A stretch of DNA of 64,000 nt from Calonectria ilicicola (GCA_020809705.1 CP085834.1:3844001-3908000); one strand, 5' to 3'; shown: positions 1 through 11,905, counted from the first letter of the stretch. Program-made: numbers and translations. The notes: generated from the letters alone by a model not told the origin.

Positions 1-813
1 ATTTAAGAGTCCTGTTGGTCGGATCTCTTGCTTGGGCCGTCTTACTCAGAATTCTCGCAGTGAGCATGATAAGAACAAAGCAATCGTTATCTGGTCACGT
101 GACCTTTCTAGATTAGCAGAGAGGCATGTCCCTCTATTTTGTCGCAACCTCCCGAGATTCTGGGGTAGATTGTGAGTAAACGTTCCGAAAATATGCAATA
201 AATGAACGTGGCAGATTTTCTGAGATCTGTCTATGCAACACCGCAGCGGGGTCAATAGGGACGAACGAAATCGTACCCCATCGGGTGGACAAAAAATGTG
301 ACATCGCCTATGTAGGCGGTAATCTAGATGCTCTGATCATGTCTAAGTTCGTTCTCGTCTCCGTCTGGAAACAGACTGTGGCTAAATTTATTTGCGCACG
401 AGATAACTCAAATCCCCAGGACTGTGTCGATGTCATGAGAGCAGCAATGGCAGAGAGACATGGTCCATTACGGTCAAGTACTGGTGCATTAATTTCCCTC
501 AAAACTTGACGCTCTACGCAAACATTAAATGAAAAAGGTCTCCAGGTTTTTTACATGTTCATATCTCGATCGTCTACTTTTCGCGACTGCATCGTTTTCG
601 ATACAGAGTTTGGCCTGCCCCACAGTTGTGCCGTCTTGAGAACGACCCAGTGGAATGATGCATGATTCAGGCCAGATACACTAACTCTGTGGGGCGTCTT
701 TCTGAAGATTGGAATTTATAATGCGTTTGAGTCCCCATTTATGAGAACGTTTGTGGACCAAATATAATTTCAAATGTGAACATTCATGAAGAAATCCCAA
801 GATTGACGCCATC
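1..813. other. Intergenic, no gene recognised
   Basis: Only short open frames on both strands, with no recognisable domain and no plausible splice chain. The last part, just before 814, is the probable promoter and leader of the bestrophin-like gene. Confidence 0.6.
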
Positions 814-2294
814 ATGGATGCTGCCAAATCCACTCACTCCAATGACTCAGCATGCGAACGCGACCCTGAATCCGGCACAAAAAAAGCCGTTGTAGATGAA
901 GATGGCGACCATATAGGCGTTTATTTTGTGAGTAACGACCCAATAAGCACACTCAGAAAATTGCCATAGCCGTGCACTGGTCCTTCTAACTCGTAACATA
1001 GATTGGCCCTCGGGATCCGAATCGCCATTCCAAATGGCCCATCTTTCTCCAGCTCTACGGGAGTGTCACCCCATTCATGATACTTCCACTATTCATAGTA
1101 GCAACGTGGGCTACTTTAGTTAGTTGTTTCTCACATTTCGTCCACAACTGTAAGCAAACAACAAACCATAAACCATCATTTACATCATCGGCCCACGTGA
1201 GAGACTAACTATGTGCAGTGGGCACTGACCGAACCCTCCTTACTGTTCTTGGTTTCCTCGTTGGTTTGTCCCTATCCTTCCGAAACTCGACGGCGTATGA
1301 AAGATATGCCGAGGGGCGCAAGTATTGGGCTCAACTTTCACTCACTACCCAAAGCTTGGCCCGGCTCGTTTGGGTACACGCTGACGAGCGAGAAGAACAC
1401 AAGACGGAAGATTTGCTTGCAAAAGTGACGTTTTGCAATATGTTATCGACGTTTTCCGTTGCTCTCATGCACAGATTAAGATTTGAGCCTTTCGCGCATT
1501 ACGACGATCTGCATCCCCGACTTGGCCATTTGTCTCTTATCGCAAAAGACGCAGACCCCAAAGAATTCTCGGAACCATCGACTTTAAAATTAATTGGCTT
1601 GGCGTTGGGTCTTTCCCTAGCCAAGTCAAACCCTAGAAAACTCATCAAACAATCCAAGAAGCCGCTGGGAAATCCGCCATTAGAAATACTCAGTTATTGC
1701 TCCACATATATCAAGAAAATCATTGATAACGGCACGCTCAAGACAACCATTTATCATACGCAGGCCATGAACTTCATTACACAGATGAACGATATTTTGA
1801 CCGGCACGGATCGAGTGCTCAACACACCTCTTCCACTTGCCTACTCAATTTCCATTGCGCAAATTACTTGGGTATACATTCTCGTGCTCCCATTTCAGCT
1901 CTGGAATAGACTGGAATGGGTCACTATCCCGGCCACTGTTTTCGCCGCTTACATTATCCTTGGCCTCGCGTTCATTGGCCGCGAAATCGAGAACCCTTTC
2001 GGTGAAGATGTCAATGATTTACCTCTGGAAATGTTTTGTGAACAGATTCGTCATGACATTGACATCATATTGGCCGGAGCGACACCAGCGGTTGAAAGCT
2101 TTATCGAACACGATGGCAACTTGGTTTTTCATCCTTTAAATAATGAAGGCTATTATTCTTTGAAGGAAAAAAGTGAGAAAGAAATCCGAGAATTGCTAAA
2201 ATCCAAAATCAGTATTCTCTATAATAGAAGACAAAGTGATCTGATACCAAGTGGGATGATGTCAAAGATACGCCGAAAGGTTTTAAGAAAATAA
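814..2294 (+). CDS. Bestrophin/UPF0187-family anion channel
   Basis: Predicted integral-membrane protein of about 445 aa in three exons: 814-927, 1002-1149 and 1219-2294. The introns begin GTGAGT and GTAAGC and end in TAG and CAG. The key family signature is in exon 3: an FRNSTAYERYAEG stretch right after a hydrophobic helix (VLGFLVGLSLSF), as in bestrophin and UPF0187 channels. Exon 2 encodes another membrane helix (FMILPLFIVATWATLV). Further hydrophobic segments and the ENPFGEDVNDLPL motif lie near the C-terminus, also typical of the family. The family forms chloride or other anion channels at plasma or organelle membranes; the ion and compartment here are inferred only. Exon 1 is short, acidic and cytosolic-looking. 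The start at 814 is the first ATG that joins in frame across both introns. Confidence 0.85.
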
Positions 2295-2368
2295 TAGGAA
2301 TCTTTTGCTTTATAATCAAAAGCAAATAAATTGAAATATTAAATATTAAATGATAGATATTATCCAAC

Positions 2369-2421
2369 TTTTTTTTATCTTTTTTTTATTTTTTTTTGTC
2401 TTTTTTTTTGTCTTTTTTTCT
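2369..2421. repeat. Imperfect poly-T tract
   Basis: Runs of T interrupted by short ATC and GTC. If translated they would give a poly-Phe N-terminus to the NLR reading frame, so the true NLR start is probably downstream of this tract. Confidence 0.7.
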
Positions 2422-5400
2422 CATTACATTATTATCAATGATACATTTATAATATTAGTGACTTGGTGGATGGGTGAAGCTGTAAATTACGTAAGCTTCA
2501 GCCGCACGAGGCTACGACTCTGGTTTACCGCCCCAAGACCTAGCAATTCCTCCTTGCATACAATCAACATTTGGCGGCACTGGTATCTCGCATTTGCTTG
2601 TTGTACTGTGAGTAACAAAAATAGGTATACTCTCCAGGGGGAGTACGGGCTGCTGGCCAGAGAAGCTAATGAGACAGACTTGAGAAAGATGCCTGATAAT
2701 ATCGTTTACAACACAGTCCGAGATGTGCACGGCGAAGGCAACTCGAAAATCCACATTGGAAACACGACGAATAACTACCCGACAGAAAGCCGCTGCCTTG
2801 CAGACTTGAGAGTAACAAACCCGCGAGACGATAAGATCCGCATCGAGCAAACAAAGGGGGGACTGCTGCAGGATTGCTATCGTTGGATTTTGGACAACCC
2901 TGATTTCAAGCGCTGGCAAAACGGATATGAAACTACAGTTCTCTGGATCAGGGGAGACGCTGGTAAGGGTAAAACCATGCTCTTATGTGGCATTATTGAT
3001 GAACTTGGTAAGCTGTTGAAGGGAGGCGACCAAGAAAGTCCACTTCTATCCTACTTTTTCTGCCAGGCGACCGATGCACGACTTAACACCGCATCATCTA
3101 TTTTGCGAGGTCTGATATATCTCCTTGCCTGTCAGCAGCCATCACTTGTTTCTTACTTAGAAAAGGAATACGATAATGCTGGCAAGGCTCTCTTCAAAGA
3201 TGAAAATGCCTGGGCTGCTCTATCGCGTATATTTTCTTCCATGGCGATGGACTCCTGCGACCGAAAAATGTATTTGGTTATAGACGCTCTTGATGAATGC
3301 CTGGATGACTCCTCAGGACTATTAGAGCTCATCGCTCGGAACTCCGTGTTACCTCACATAAAATGGATCATATCTAGTCGATATCAATGGTGCATTGAAG
3401 AGCGTTTTAAGCTATTGGAACAAAGTCTTCAGTTGAGCCTTGAGCTTAATGGAGACATAATTCCAGAGGCCATGTCTAAATACATACGCAGAAAAGTTGA
3501 CATATTGTCAACCCAAAAAGAGTACGATGAAGCTACCGAAAAGGCTGTATTTCATCACCTATCTTTCAATGCGAAAGGAACATTTCTCTGGGTGGCTTTG
3601 GTTTGCAAAGGCCTTGAAAAGGCCAAGCCGTGGAACACGCTCACAGTACTGAGAAATTCCCCTCCCGGACTTGATTTGCTTTACGATCGAATGAAACAGC
3701 AAGTTCAAGAGTCGGAAAGTTCTAGACTCTTCAACAAGATATTGGCCATTGCATCTACGGTCTTGCGACCTCTTACGCTCAAGGAATTGTCATCGTTAGG
3801 GGAAATCGTAAATAAGGATGAACACATGGTCCATATCGTTTCAGAATGCGCATCATTTCTGACGGTGCGGAGGGAGACGGTATACTTTGTCCATCAATCA
3901 GCAAAGGAGTTTGTGCTTGAAAACATGCGCAAAGAGATTTTTCCTCATGGGATAGAAGAACACCATCATGAATTATTTTCAGCATGCTTGCAAGTCATGA
4001 ACAGGTGTCTTAAACAGGATATTTACCAATTACGCGATCCTGGAATCTCTATTGAAGAAGTAGAACGGCGTACCCCAGATCCTTTGGCAGAGACTCACTA
4101 CCATTGTGTCTATTGGGTTGATCATCTCAATCTCTGTGCTTCGATAATGGAACAAGATCTCAAAGACGGTGGGCCAATACACAGCTTCTTGCAAGCGAAG
4201 CTTCTTCACTGGCTTGAGGCTCTGACTTTAACAAAAAGACTATCCTATGCTATGCCGATAATGGATAAACTTCAACTGCTACTTCTTGTGTGTATATCAC
4301 CAATCTGAATTGTTTGAGATTTGGCTAATTTAGTTCCAGAAAGTCAAAGCTCCCGAGCACCTCGAATTCATGATAGATATACGGCGTTTCCTCCGACATC
4401 ACCAATTTTGCATTCAGAATTTCCCGTTGCAGACGTACTGCTCAGCCTTGGTCTTCAGTCCAACTAAGAGCTTGGTAAGACAGTATTTTGAGAGCGAACT
4501 GACCTGGATTAAAAAAATGCACAAAGGGGGATTACAATGGACTGATACACTATGCAATCTTGAGGGACCCCAAACGAAAGTAAATGCAATCGCCTTTGCG
4601 CCAGACAATGGCTATATACTTGCATCAGGTTGCAATGACGGTACAATTCATCTTTGGGATACCAAACATCGCGTGAAGCAACATATTCTGACAGGTCACC
4701 AAAGTGCGATCTTGTCTATAGCATTTTCGCTTGATGGGAGCCTACTCTCATCAATATCTCAAGATAAAAGTGTACGTATTTGGAATACGAAGACGGGAAG
4801 ATCAGAAAGGACCATTCGATTCCTGAAGAGGCCGACATCAAATTAGCTGCCTTCTCTCTTGACACACAGCAGATTGTATTTGCAACAAATGATGACATGG
4901 TAAAGATATGGTATGTGAATGAACTGGTCTTTGAACATGAGTTCAGTTGCCCAAAACCGTGCTTTATTGCATTTTATCCTGACCAAAACGAGTCACCATT
5001 GGATCTTTCGGTGGGATGGTTCGAATATTTCACACAACCAAATGCAAGCCTCGCACAACTATTTGGAGCATATTAAAATCAACTACACACGGGCCTCCTC
5101 AAAAAACTGCCTGGAATATTTTTACACATATGCCTTTGGTTATGACGGGCTTTCTTGACGCCATGGAGTTCTTTTCTCGTCTAGCGATACCTCCGAGCAT
5201 TGCGATATCTCCGGATGGCCGATATCTAGCTATTGCATCTGCATTCGCAATATATCTTCAAGATGAGGAAACTGGAAAGATGCATCCTCGATTAACAGCA
5301 GAAACGGGGATAAAAATCGTTTGCTTTTCAAGTGATAGCAAAAGGCTTGCATGGGGCTCTATGAAGGGGAGTATTCATTTACGGAACATAAAAACCGGCG

Positions 5401-6133
5401 AACAATGGAAGCTGGCTGGCGGACATGTCCGTAGTCTCACCTCAATCGCCTTTTCACATGATGATCAGCAGTTAGCCTGTGCGAACGCGGATGGTGTCAT
5501 CACACTGTGGGATGTTTGCACAAATGTCACCAAAAATCACAAGAAAGAACAGGGGCTGCATTCAGGTCCAGTATTTTCAGTTCAGTTCTCGCCCGACGGG
5601 CAGCTATTAGCCTCGGGCTCAATGAATCGCAACATATGGCTATGGAATACAGACAATGGCGAATTATTAAAAACTTTAAAACCGAGCATGAAAACTGTAT
5701 TTTTAAATCTCAACGATAACTTTCGTGGACTCTATCCCCCAGAGACAAAGGTAGTCAAATTCCTTCCTGAAAATGACCAGTTAGTGTCAGAGTCTTCCGA
5801 CGGCATCATACGGCAGTGGCATGTTGACACTGGGATTTTGCAAAGAAGTTTTCAAATTAAGGGCGGCTCCAAAAATACAAGCTTCTCACCGAATGGCAAA
5901 CACTTGATGGTACTATATGGGGATGGACGAGTACAACTTTGGGGTGTTCAAGAAGGTTCCCTTCTGCAATCTTTCAACTGTTACCATCGATGCAGCCCAA
6001 TGTTTTCGCCCAGTAGTCGCTACCTATCATTTGTATCACGGCAAGGGGGGATATGTCTGTATGATACGGAGACTGAGGAATTGCAGCGAAAAATAGAATG
6101 CGACCAGATCGTAACTTGCATTGCCTTCTCATC

Positions 6134-6541
6134 TGTCACACTCACAAGATGGTCTCAACAGCCTAGCCTAGCAGCCGGGCCTCTTAGGGCCCGGCCGGAC
6201 CTTGACTACAAAGCCTCGATGCCCTCGACGGCACAGTCCAGTACTTATAGTAACAGCTAGATAGCTCTTGCCGCAACCGGCCCCAAATAGTCATACAAAT
6301 CAGGATAAATGCCTAGATGAAGGATCTAGCTACTACAGACCTATCCCAACGCGGCTGCAAGCAACATCCGTATGCGGTGGTCACCGTAGCTAGCTTTGGA
6401 TAGCCTCAACCTAAAAGAAACTCCCCTCGGCCGACCGGAACAGCTAGTCACAACAGCAGCTATAAGAGACCTAGATAGACCCTTCAATTGACAAGACAAG
6501 AGCTTCCAAATGTAACCCTGTGGCCTCTATAGCTAGTGATA
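6134..6541. mobile_element. 408-bp insertion with 5-bp target duplication
   Basis: TCATC occurs at 6129-6133 and again at 6542-6546. Removing 6134-6541 plus one copy joins the two halves of a WD40 unit in frame. The ends are weakly inverted (TGTCAC at the left, GTGATA at the right). Inside are many CTAG motifs and a perfect hairpin: GCCGGGCC at 6174-6181 pairs with GGCCCGGC at 6188-6195. There is no coding capacity, so a MITE-like or truncated element is the best description. The superfamily is not assignable from this sequence. Confidence 0.65.
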
Positions 6542-7732
6542 TCATCCGATAGCAAGCGATTAGCCGCAGCATTGGCCGACTGCGCAGTTTATGTTTGGGA
6601 TCTAGACACTGGTGAACAGTTGACTACTTTGAGAGGTCATACTGGCTCTATCACCAGTGTCTCCTTCTCTCCAATAACTGGGCGCCTTGTGTCAGGATCA
6701 TACGACACAACGCTACGTGTATGGGATACGCACCAAGGTGCAGCAGAGCACGTCATAGAATGCCATAGCCCAATCCACTCATTCATGATTTCACCAGACG
6801 GAAATCAAATCATATCGATATTGAATAGTAAAATTCCCTTTTTACATTACGCAAGTATTTGGGATATAAATAGTTCTGTCAAATTGTACAGAGATGTGCG
6901 TTATTCGCGTTGGTGGACCACAACGTTCTCACCAAACAACAACAACCTTGCTATTACTGGTACAACCTCTCATGTTCGACTTATTAACCCAAGGACTGGG
7001 GATTTTCTACGCCAAATCAATATTAGATTCAGAGGTTTGGGGCCCTTTGCGGCAACTTTCTCCCCCAATGGATTGTTACTTGCGATAGGCAATTGGGGTG
7101 AGAGGATTGTAGACTTATATCATGCGGGAACCGATAATATACGGCGAAGTTTAAGCCTAAGAGGGATATTCTCTACAGCCTTCTCGGCAAAAAAGTTCAA
7201 CTTAGTAGCTGGAGGGTACGGAAGCGGGATCATCATCGTTTGGGACATGACCACAGGAATAGTGTTACGTGTCCTAGAGAGGGCTACTAGTTGTATCAGA
7301 GCCTTGGTATTCCTTCAAGATAGCCTACGCCTGGCATCGGCTTCTTATGATGATACAATATGTGTTTGGGATTTAAGCACTGAAGGACTGCCATGGACCT
7401 TCTCGGATACACCCTCAACAGTGCATCACTCGCTACCTAGGTCTCGGTTTAATGGAGTGAATCCGCCAGATGCAGAATATTTTAGGCTTCGTACTTTACT
7501 CTATGAGAATGGAAATATCGGAGATAGAAATTGTTCTATCAATGAGAGGTGGAGATTTAGTGATGACAACTGCTGGATCGCTCGAGGTGACCGAAATATC
7601 ATGTGGCTACCTCCGCAATATCGACCACGGTCGTCAGCCGTAGCCGGGAACAAGATTGCAATAGGGTGTGCTTCTGGGCGTGTATTGATTATGGAGTTTT
7701 CTCCGACGTCTACATTTTGGTGGGCAAACTGA

Positions 7733-8149
7733 ATTGCATGAAACGGAAGTCATAGTTTTGTGCGAAAGAATGATAGGTCCACTTCCGGGTATAAAATAAA
7801 TTGATGGAAGACCATTCAGGTTATGGAAGCAATTGATTAGTATTGAATCTGGCCTTTGCTTCAAATGGTGCCTACTCTTGCGAGAAGGAAACAGTAGATA
7901 ATGCCGTGAGGCTAAGAACAGTGAGATACAGACAGTGAGGCTCATACCCAGCCTTTGACAGTGACTAAGACCCAAAAGGGTTTATGGAAGCAATAATTGT
8001 CAATTTAAAACTCTTCAAAGGTCCGAGTTCATATGCTACCTTTTTCTACACTAATTAACGCCCGGTTTGTCCGACATTCCTTGTCCGTAGACTCTTCGCT
8101 CTATATACACGGCTGTATTTTTGCCTTGGAAGCTGCATCGAATAGCAAA
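7733..8149. other. Intergenic between NLR and small secreted gene
   Basis: Convergent 3' flanks of the NLR and the small minus-strand gene. Nothing else is recognised. Confidence 0.5.
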
Positions 8150-8419
8150 TTAAACAGCAAGGGCAGCAATTACTCCGACGGCACCGATGGCGCCAAGTGT
8201 ATCGAAATGAGCAGTTGGTGCAGCACCCTTCTTGGTAGAAGTCGAGATCTTAGTGGAGGTGTGGGTTGTCTTGCTGGCCGTCGCAGTGGTGGTAGCGGTA
8301 GTTCTGCGAAAGTTTGTTAGCAACAAAACCGCCATTGGTATTTGAAGCACTCACGTAGTGGTGGCAGCAATGGCGGGAATGAATGCCATGGCAGCGGTGA
8401 GGAAAATGGTAGCCTTCAT
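8150..8419 (-). CDS. Small secreted Ser/Thr-rich, probably GPI-anchored protein
   Basis: Two-exon gene for a 72-aa protein: 8419-8355, then 8303-8150. The intron starts GTGAGT and ends GCAG, and the joined frame is open. The N-terminus (MKATIFLTAAMAFIPAIAA) is a clear signal peptide. The middle is almost all Thr/Ser/Ala/Lys and likely O-glycosylated. The C-terminus is a short hydrophobic stretch (GAIGAVGVIAALAV) ending at the stop, as in GPI-attachment signals. The upstream leader is rich in CCA and CAA, common for expressed fungal genes. A cell-wall or surface role is inferred. No enzymatic domain is visible and I do not recognise a named family. Confidence 0.7.
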
Positions 8420-9373
8420 CTTGATTATGGTGGATGTTGGAGGTGATTATGGAAGTGTTGGTTCAGAGATGGATCTGTTGAGATTGGTATTGATGTGAGA
8501 TGTCTGTATACCAAAGAGGCGAACCCGTTTGGAGTATTTATGCTTATTTGGATTCTAAAAAAAGACATCCTCATCCCCCCTTTTCTCAAACATGATTGAT
8601 TCTTTGATTACACCGACGTATAATTGACGAGGCTGAGTAGGTGTGGAACCATCTTTCATCCTTGCCTTTATCACAAGTTGACACATAATATGTTGTTAGC
8701 GTTTGTTCGTACCTTTCGTAAATATTCCTAGGTATCACATAATGAGACGAGTTCTGCAAAGGGCTAGATTAAAATTTGGTGGAGTCGCATCATGCCAAGA
8801 TTTCATAGGTTCTCGTAAATGTGCGGCAATGCGGCATGCGAGCTGAATACGAACGGTCCATTGCGATGGCGTTTCGATGATGCCGAACCGTTTCAAGGTT
8901 TAAGGACTTGAGGCTTAGTCGAACGCGCTAACGGTTTTGGTCGCACCGAGTGTCACGATCTACTCCCGTGTATCCCGAAAGTCCGGATAATAATGCGGAG
9001 AAATCCATCTCCTTAGTGGAAACATTTTACCCGATCTAAAATTGTACAAGTTGCCGAAGACACCGAAGAACCCGGGGTACATCTGTGCACGCTGTTAGTC
9101 AATAAGGCGGTTATAAATCACCATTGAAAGTCCAACACTGCTCTCGCTTTTGGCCTTGCCTGAATGCTGCATCCACGGGCGCTTTGCGATACTGCATCGC
9201 GATTGTTTTTTGTTCAGATATAACTACTAATCATTTATCTATATACAAGGACCGATATCATATGGCAAAGGTCTTACAGTCAGAACAATTGACAAGGCCC
9301 CATAGCGAAGGAATTAGCCAAAAAAGAGAAAGACGACCCCCTCGTTGGTGTATAATCCTAGTCTCTATGCCGG
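8420..9373. other. Intergenic; CCCGAAAGTCCG motif
   Basis: No gene seen. It contains the promoter of the small minus-strand gene (a TATA-like stretch near 8535) and a 12-mer CCCGAAAGTCCG at 8974-8985, which recurs inverted upstream of the P450 at 40149-40160. Confidence 0.5.
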
Positions 9374-11905
9374 TTAATTGATATTAAACAAGCGAAGCTT
9401 GTTTCCATATTCTCGTTGATGCTTGAAGGCTTCACCATCCATCATGCCGTGGATGTAGCATTCGCCAATTAAGCGGCACTGGTACTGACTTTCCAGAGTC
9501 GTGGTCAGATTTGGCGGTTGTCGATCAACCGTTCCCTTTCGGAAAGCTTTCCTGACGCCACTCGATGTATGCTTCAAGTTGGGAGTCTCTTCGGGCACAG
9601 TCAAAGTATTCGAGGACTGGGTCGACGGGATCGGAGATGGCCTCGCTGAAGGAATAGGAGTCGGTGCGAGGGTAGGTTCAACATTGAAGACAGAAATTTG
9701 CGAGTTAGTAGTTGGGCTGACCACAGGCGAGGCGGAAGAGAGTCGAAACGAGTGGTTGCTGTCTGGAGCTGTTGCAACAATGTCGATTCTCTGAGTGCTC
9801 ACTGTCGGGCCATTGCTCGATGAGGTCATTCTTCGCAGCACAACAGGCACGCTGCACCCGTATAGGATGCAGATGAGATCTCCATCTTCTGCATCAACAG
9901 GCACTAGTCCCAAGAGCTTACTGGATCCCCGACGACCTTCAGTGAGCATCAGCTGGCGGCCCCAAATCACTGACTGGACACGGTGCAAAAACTCTGTGGC
10001 TATCGAAGGGCAGCGGCCTGAAGTGAGCAGCTGAGGGGTGTTGACACTTCCGCGCCGGCTGCGTTGCTCAAACATCCACTTGCAGGCCAGTGGGAAGTAT
10101 GCCGGAGGGTAGCTCTTCCCGTCCGGCCCTCTATCAGCAACTAGAGTCCTCCAGAGGCTTTCGGGAACCGGGTTTGGCGGGCCTCCCCAGTCAACCAGGT
10201 TGAGCCACGTCGATGGGATTATGCCCTCAAACGCCGGGCTCTTGCGCGTGCCAATGGCGTCTAGAACGAAGCCAGACACAACCATCCGTCGGTCTTGGAT
10301 AAAATTCTTAGTTGGATACATCTTGGTCTTCCCGCTGGCGTTGTAGCTCTTGGGTCCGTACCCGGGATGTCCAACCAGTGGGTCTGCGAGGACTCGGCTA
10401 TATATCCTTTGACGTGGCAACCGATCAAAGGGCGTGCTGTTCAGCTGGGTGATCCAAGATGGAAGGTCTGGCTCATTATGGGGCGGCTCCGGCGCCCATG
10501 GGCAGCAAATGATGTCGATTGTCTTCGAGCGGCTGACGCAAAACTCGATAAAGTCTTTGCACACTTCATAGACGCTCTTGGTATAATCGACACTGATCGC
10601 AGCCGTGGAAACTGAGAAGTGCTTCTCGGCGTCTCGTAGGTGGTGGTCGGATACGGAACGGCTAGTGAAGGAAGGCGGATGAGAATTGTTCGGCGGCTTC
10701 AAGGACGTGTTCCTCCTTGTTGGCTGCGCTAACTCAGATTCATTCTCGCTTCCCGCTATTGTCTTTCCACCCGGCATCGGAGTATGAAATGGAACGGGCG
10801 CCGCGCTCACCTTCTGTTCAAAATCAGACACCTCTTCATCTGATGAAAGAGCAGCAAGAGTTGGGGACTGTGGTGGCGTCCGAAGTAGGTGGTCATCAGA
10901 GAACGCACCGCTTCCACTGGCGTCGGGGTGGGCATCGTGGGCCAGCCAGAGCACAGCATAGATGACATCATGTGGAGACGAAGCCTCGAAAGCTGTCATG
11001 ATGGATATTAGACCCTCTAACGATACCAGGCGTTCCAACACAGCACCGTCCTTAGTCTTCCTGAAAAGGTTGCTAGTCAGATCCACGAGGGATTTGGCAC
11101 CAAGCGCGGCGACCTCTCCGAGATAATTGGGATGATTCTGAAACTCCTCTGATCGTTGAAATAGGCGCCGCAAGTCATGGTATCTAGAAGTGAAGAGCGC
11201 AACAGCAGCTGCAAAGTCTGGCCAAGCAACCCGGCTGTCCCCAAATAGCAAGGTTGCTTTTCGCGCCAGCGATATTTCCTGTACGATCCATCTACGATTG
11301 AACCACGGCCGCTGCATCAGAGAAAGAAGCGATGCCCACTCCAACGGTGTGCCTGGATCTTCGGTGAGAGGATCAAAGTTGTCCAAGTCGAGCAACTTCT
11401 CTATAAAGGCCGCAGCTCGCCCATCATTCCCATCGGGATCTTTTCCCAGCCACACTCTAACCATGTCAGCTCGGTTGTATATGAGAGCCATTTTGGGTAT
11501 CTGGGTGCTCTTCTCGGCCAAGTCAGATTGATTGATGCAGACAGCATCCACCCAAAGGAATGTTCTCGTATTGTCATCACCGCATCTCAGGTGTCTTAGG
11601 GCATTGTCGAGGTTCTGCCTTATCTCCATTGACCGGACCTGGCCGTCTTCGCGGACTTTGAGGACATGGTGAGACCATAGATTGTCACCCCAAACGTAGG
11701 AAAGGGCTTCATAAGGCGGCGCATTGGGTACACTGGAACCACCATCTCGTGTAACCACAACTTGATAGCCAGATTCCGGCTCTTGATCCTGCGGAAGCCG
11801 AAATACATGGATACTGCATTCAAGATCCTCATCAAACGACCCCGGATGAAGCTCTAGTAACCGAATCTCGTCGGCTTCCAGACTCCCATATGTGTACTCA
11901 CGCAT
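9374..11905 (-). CDS. HET-domain protein (heterokaryon incompatibility)
   Basis: Single-exon gene for an 843-aa cytosolic protein. Within about the first 240 residues are the three HET blocks: YEALSYVWGD, then LWVDAVCINQSD..EKSTQI, then RPWFNRRWIVQEI. The N-terminus (IRLLELHPG) is also typical. HET domains trigger cell-death reactions when incompatible hyphae fuse, often downstream of NLR or STAND receptors. The C-terminal two thirds has a Ser/Pro-rich linker and no catalytic motif I recognise. The start is the first Met, placed just before the conserved lead sequence; the coding start contains GTGAGT, so a cryptic donor is possible. The disrupted NLR lies about 1.6 kb away in the convergent orientation. 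Confidence 0.9.
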   Translation of the reverse strand: MREYTYGSLEADEIRLLELHPGSFDEDLECSIHVFRLPQDQEPESGYQVVVTRDGGSSVPNAPPYEALSYVWGDNLWSHHVLKVREDGQVRSMEIRQNLDNALRHLRCGDDNTRTFLWVDAVCINQSDLAEKSTQIPKMALIYNRADMVRVWLGKDPDGNDGRAAAFIEKLLDLDNFDPLTEDPGTPLEWASLLSLMQRPWFNRRWIVQEISLARKATLLFGDSRVAWPDFAAAVALFTSRYHDLRRLFQRSEEFQNHPNYLGEVAALGAKSLVDLTSNLFRKTKDGAVLERLVSLEGLISIMTAFEASSPHDVIYAVLWLAHDAHPDASGSGAFSDDHLLRTPPQSPTLAALSSDEEVSDFEQKVSAAPVPFHTPMPGGKTIAGSENESELAQPTRRNTSLKPPNNSHPPSFTSRSVSDHHLRDAEKHFSVSTAAISVDYTKSVYEVCKDFIEFCVSRSKTIDIICCPWAPEPPHNEPDLPSWITQLNSTPFDRLPRQRIYSRVLADPLVGHPGYGPKSYNASGKTKMYPTKNFIQDRRMVVSGFVLDAIGTRKSPAFEGIIPSTWLNLVDWGGPPNPVPESLWRTLVADRGPDGKSYPPAYFPLACKWMFEQRSRRGSVNTPQLLTSGRCPSIATEFLHRVQSVIWGRQLMLTEGRRGSSKLLGLVPVDAEDGDLICILYGCSVPVVLRRMTSSSNGPTVSTQRIDIVATAPDSNHSFRLSSASPVVSPTTNSQISVFNVEPTLAPTPIPSARPSPIPSTQSSNTLTVPEETPNLKHTSSGVRKAFRKGTVDRQPPNLTTTLESQYQCRLIGECYIHGMMDGEAFKHQREYGNKLRLFNIN

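Larger units (their letters stand above)
2350..7732 (+). pseudogene. NACHT-WD40 NLR-like (HET-E/NWD type), disrupted
   Basis: Intracellular NLR-type STAND protein related to fungal incompatibility and immune receptors. The conserved lead CLADLR..PRDDK..IEQTKGGLL precedes NACHT. Walker A is GDAGKGKT (about 2959-2982) and Walker B is LVIDALDEC (about 3274-3300). An intron of about 4288-4339 joins LQLLLL to KVKAPEHLEF. About 15 WD-type units follow (for example TIHLWDT, NIWLWNT, TICVWDL), ending in the usual SGRVLIMEF tail at 7732. Breaks seen: a reading-frame change at about 4820-4830, a second frame discontinuity at about 5016-5076, and a 408-bp insertion at 6134-6541 that splits CIAFSS from DSKRLA. 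The drawn start is the first in-frame ATG; 2470 or 2689 are likelier because of the poly-T tract. No N-terminal effector domain is evident. The repeats are diverged, unlike near-identical HET-E repeats. Confidence 0.75.
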
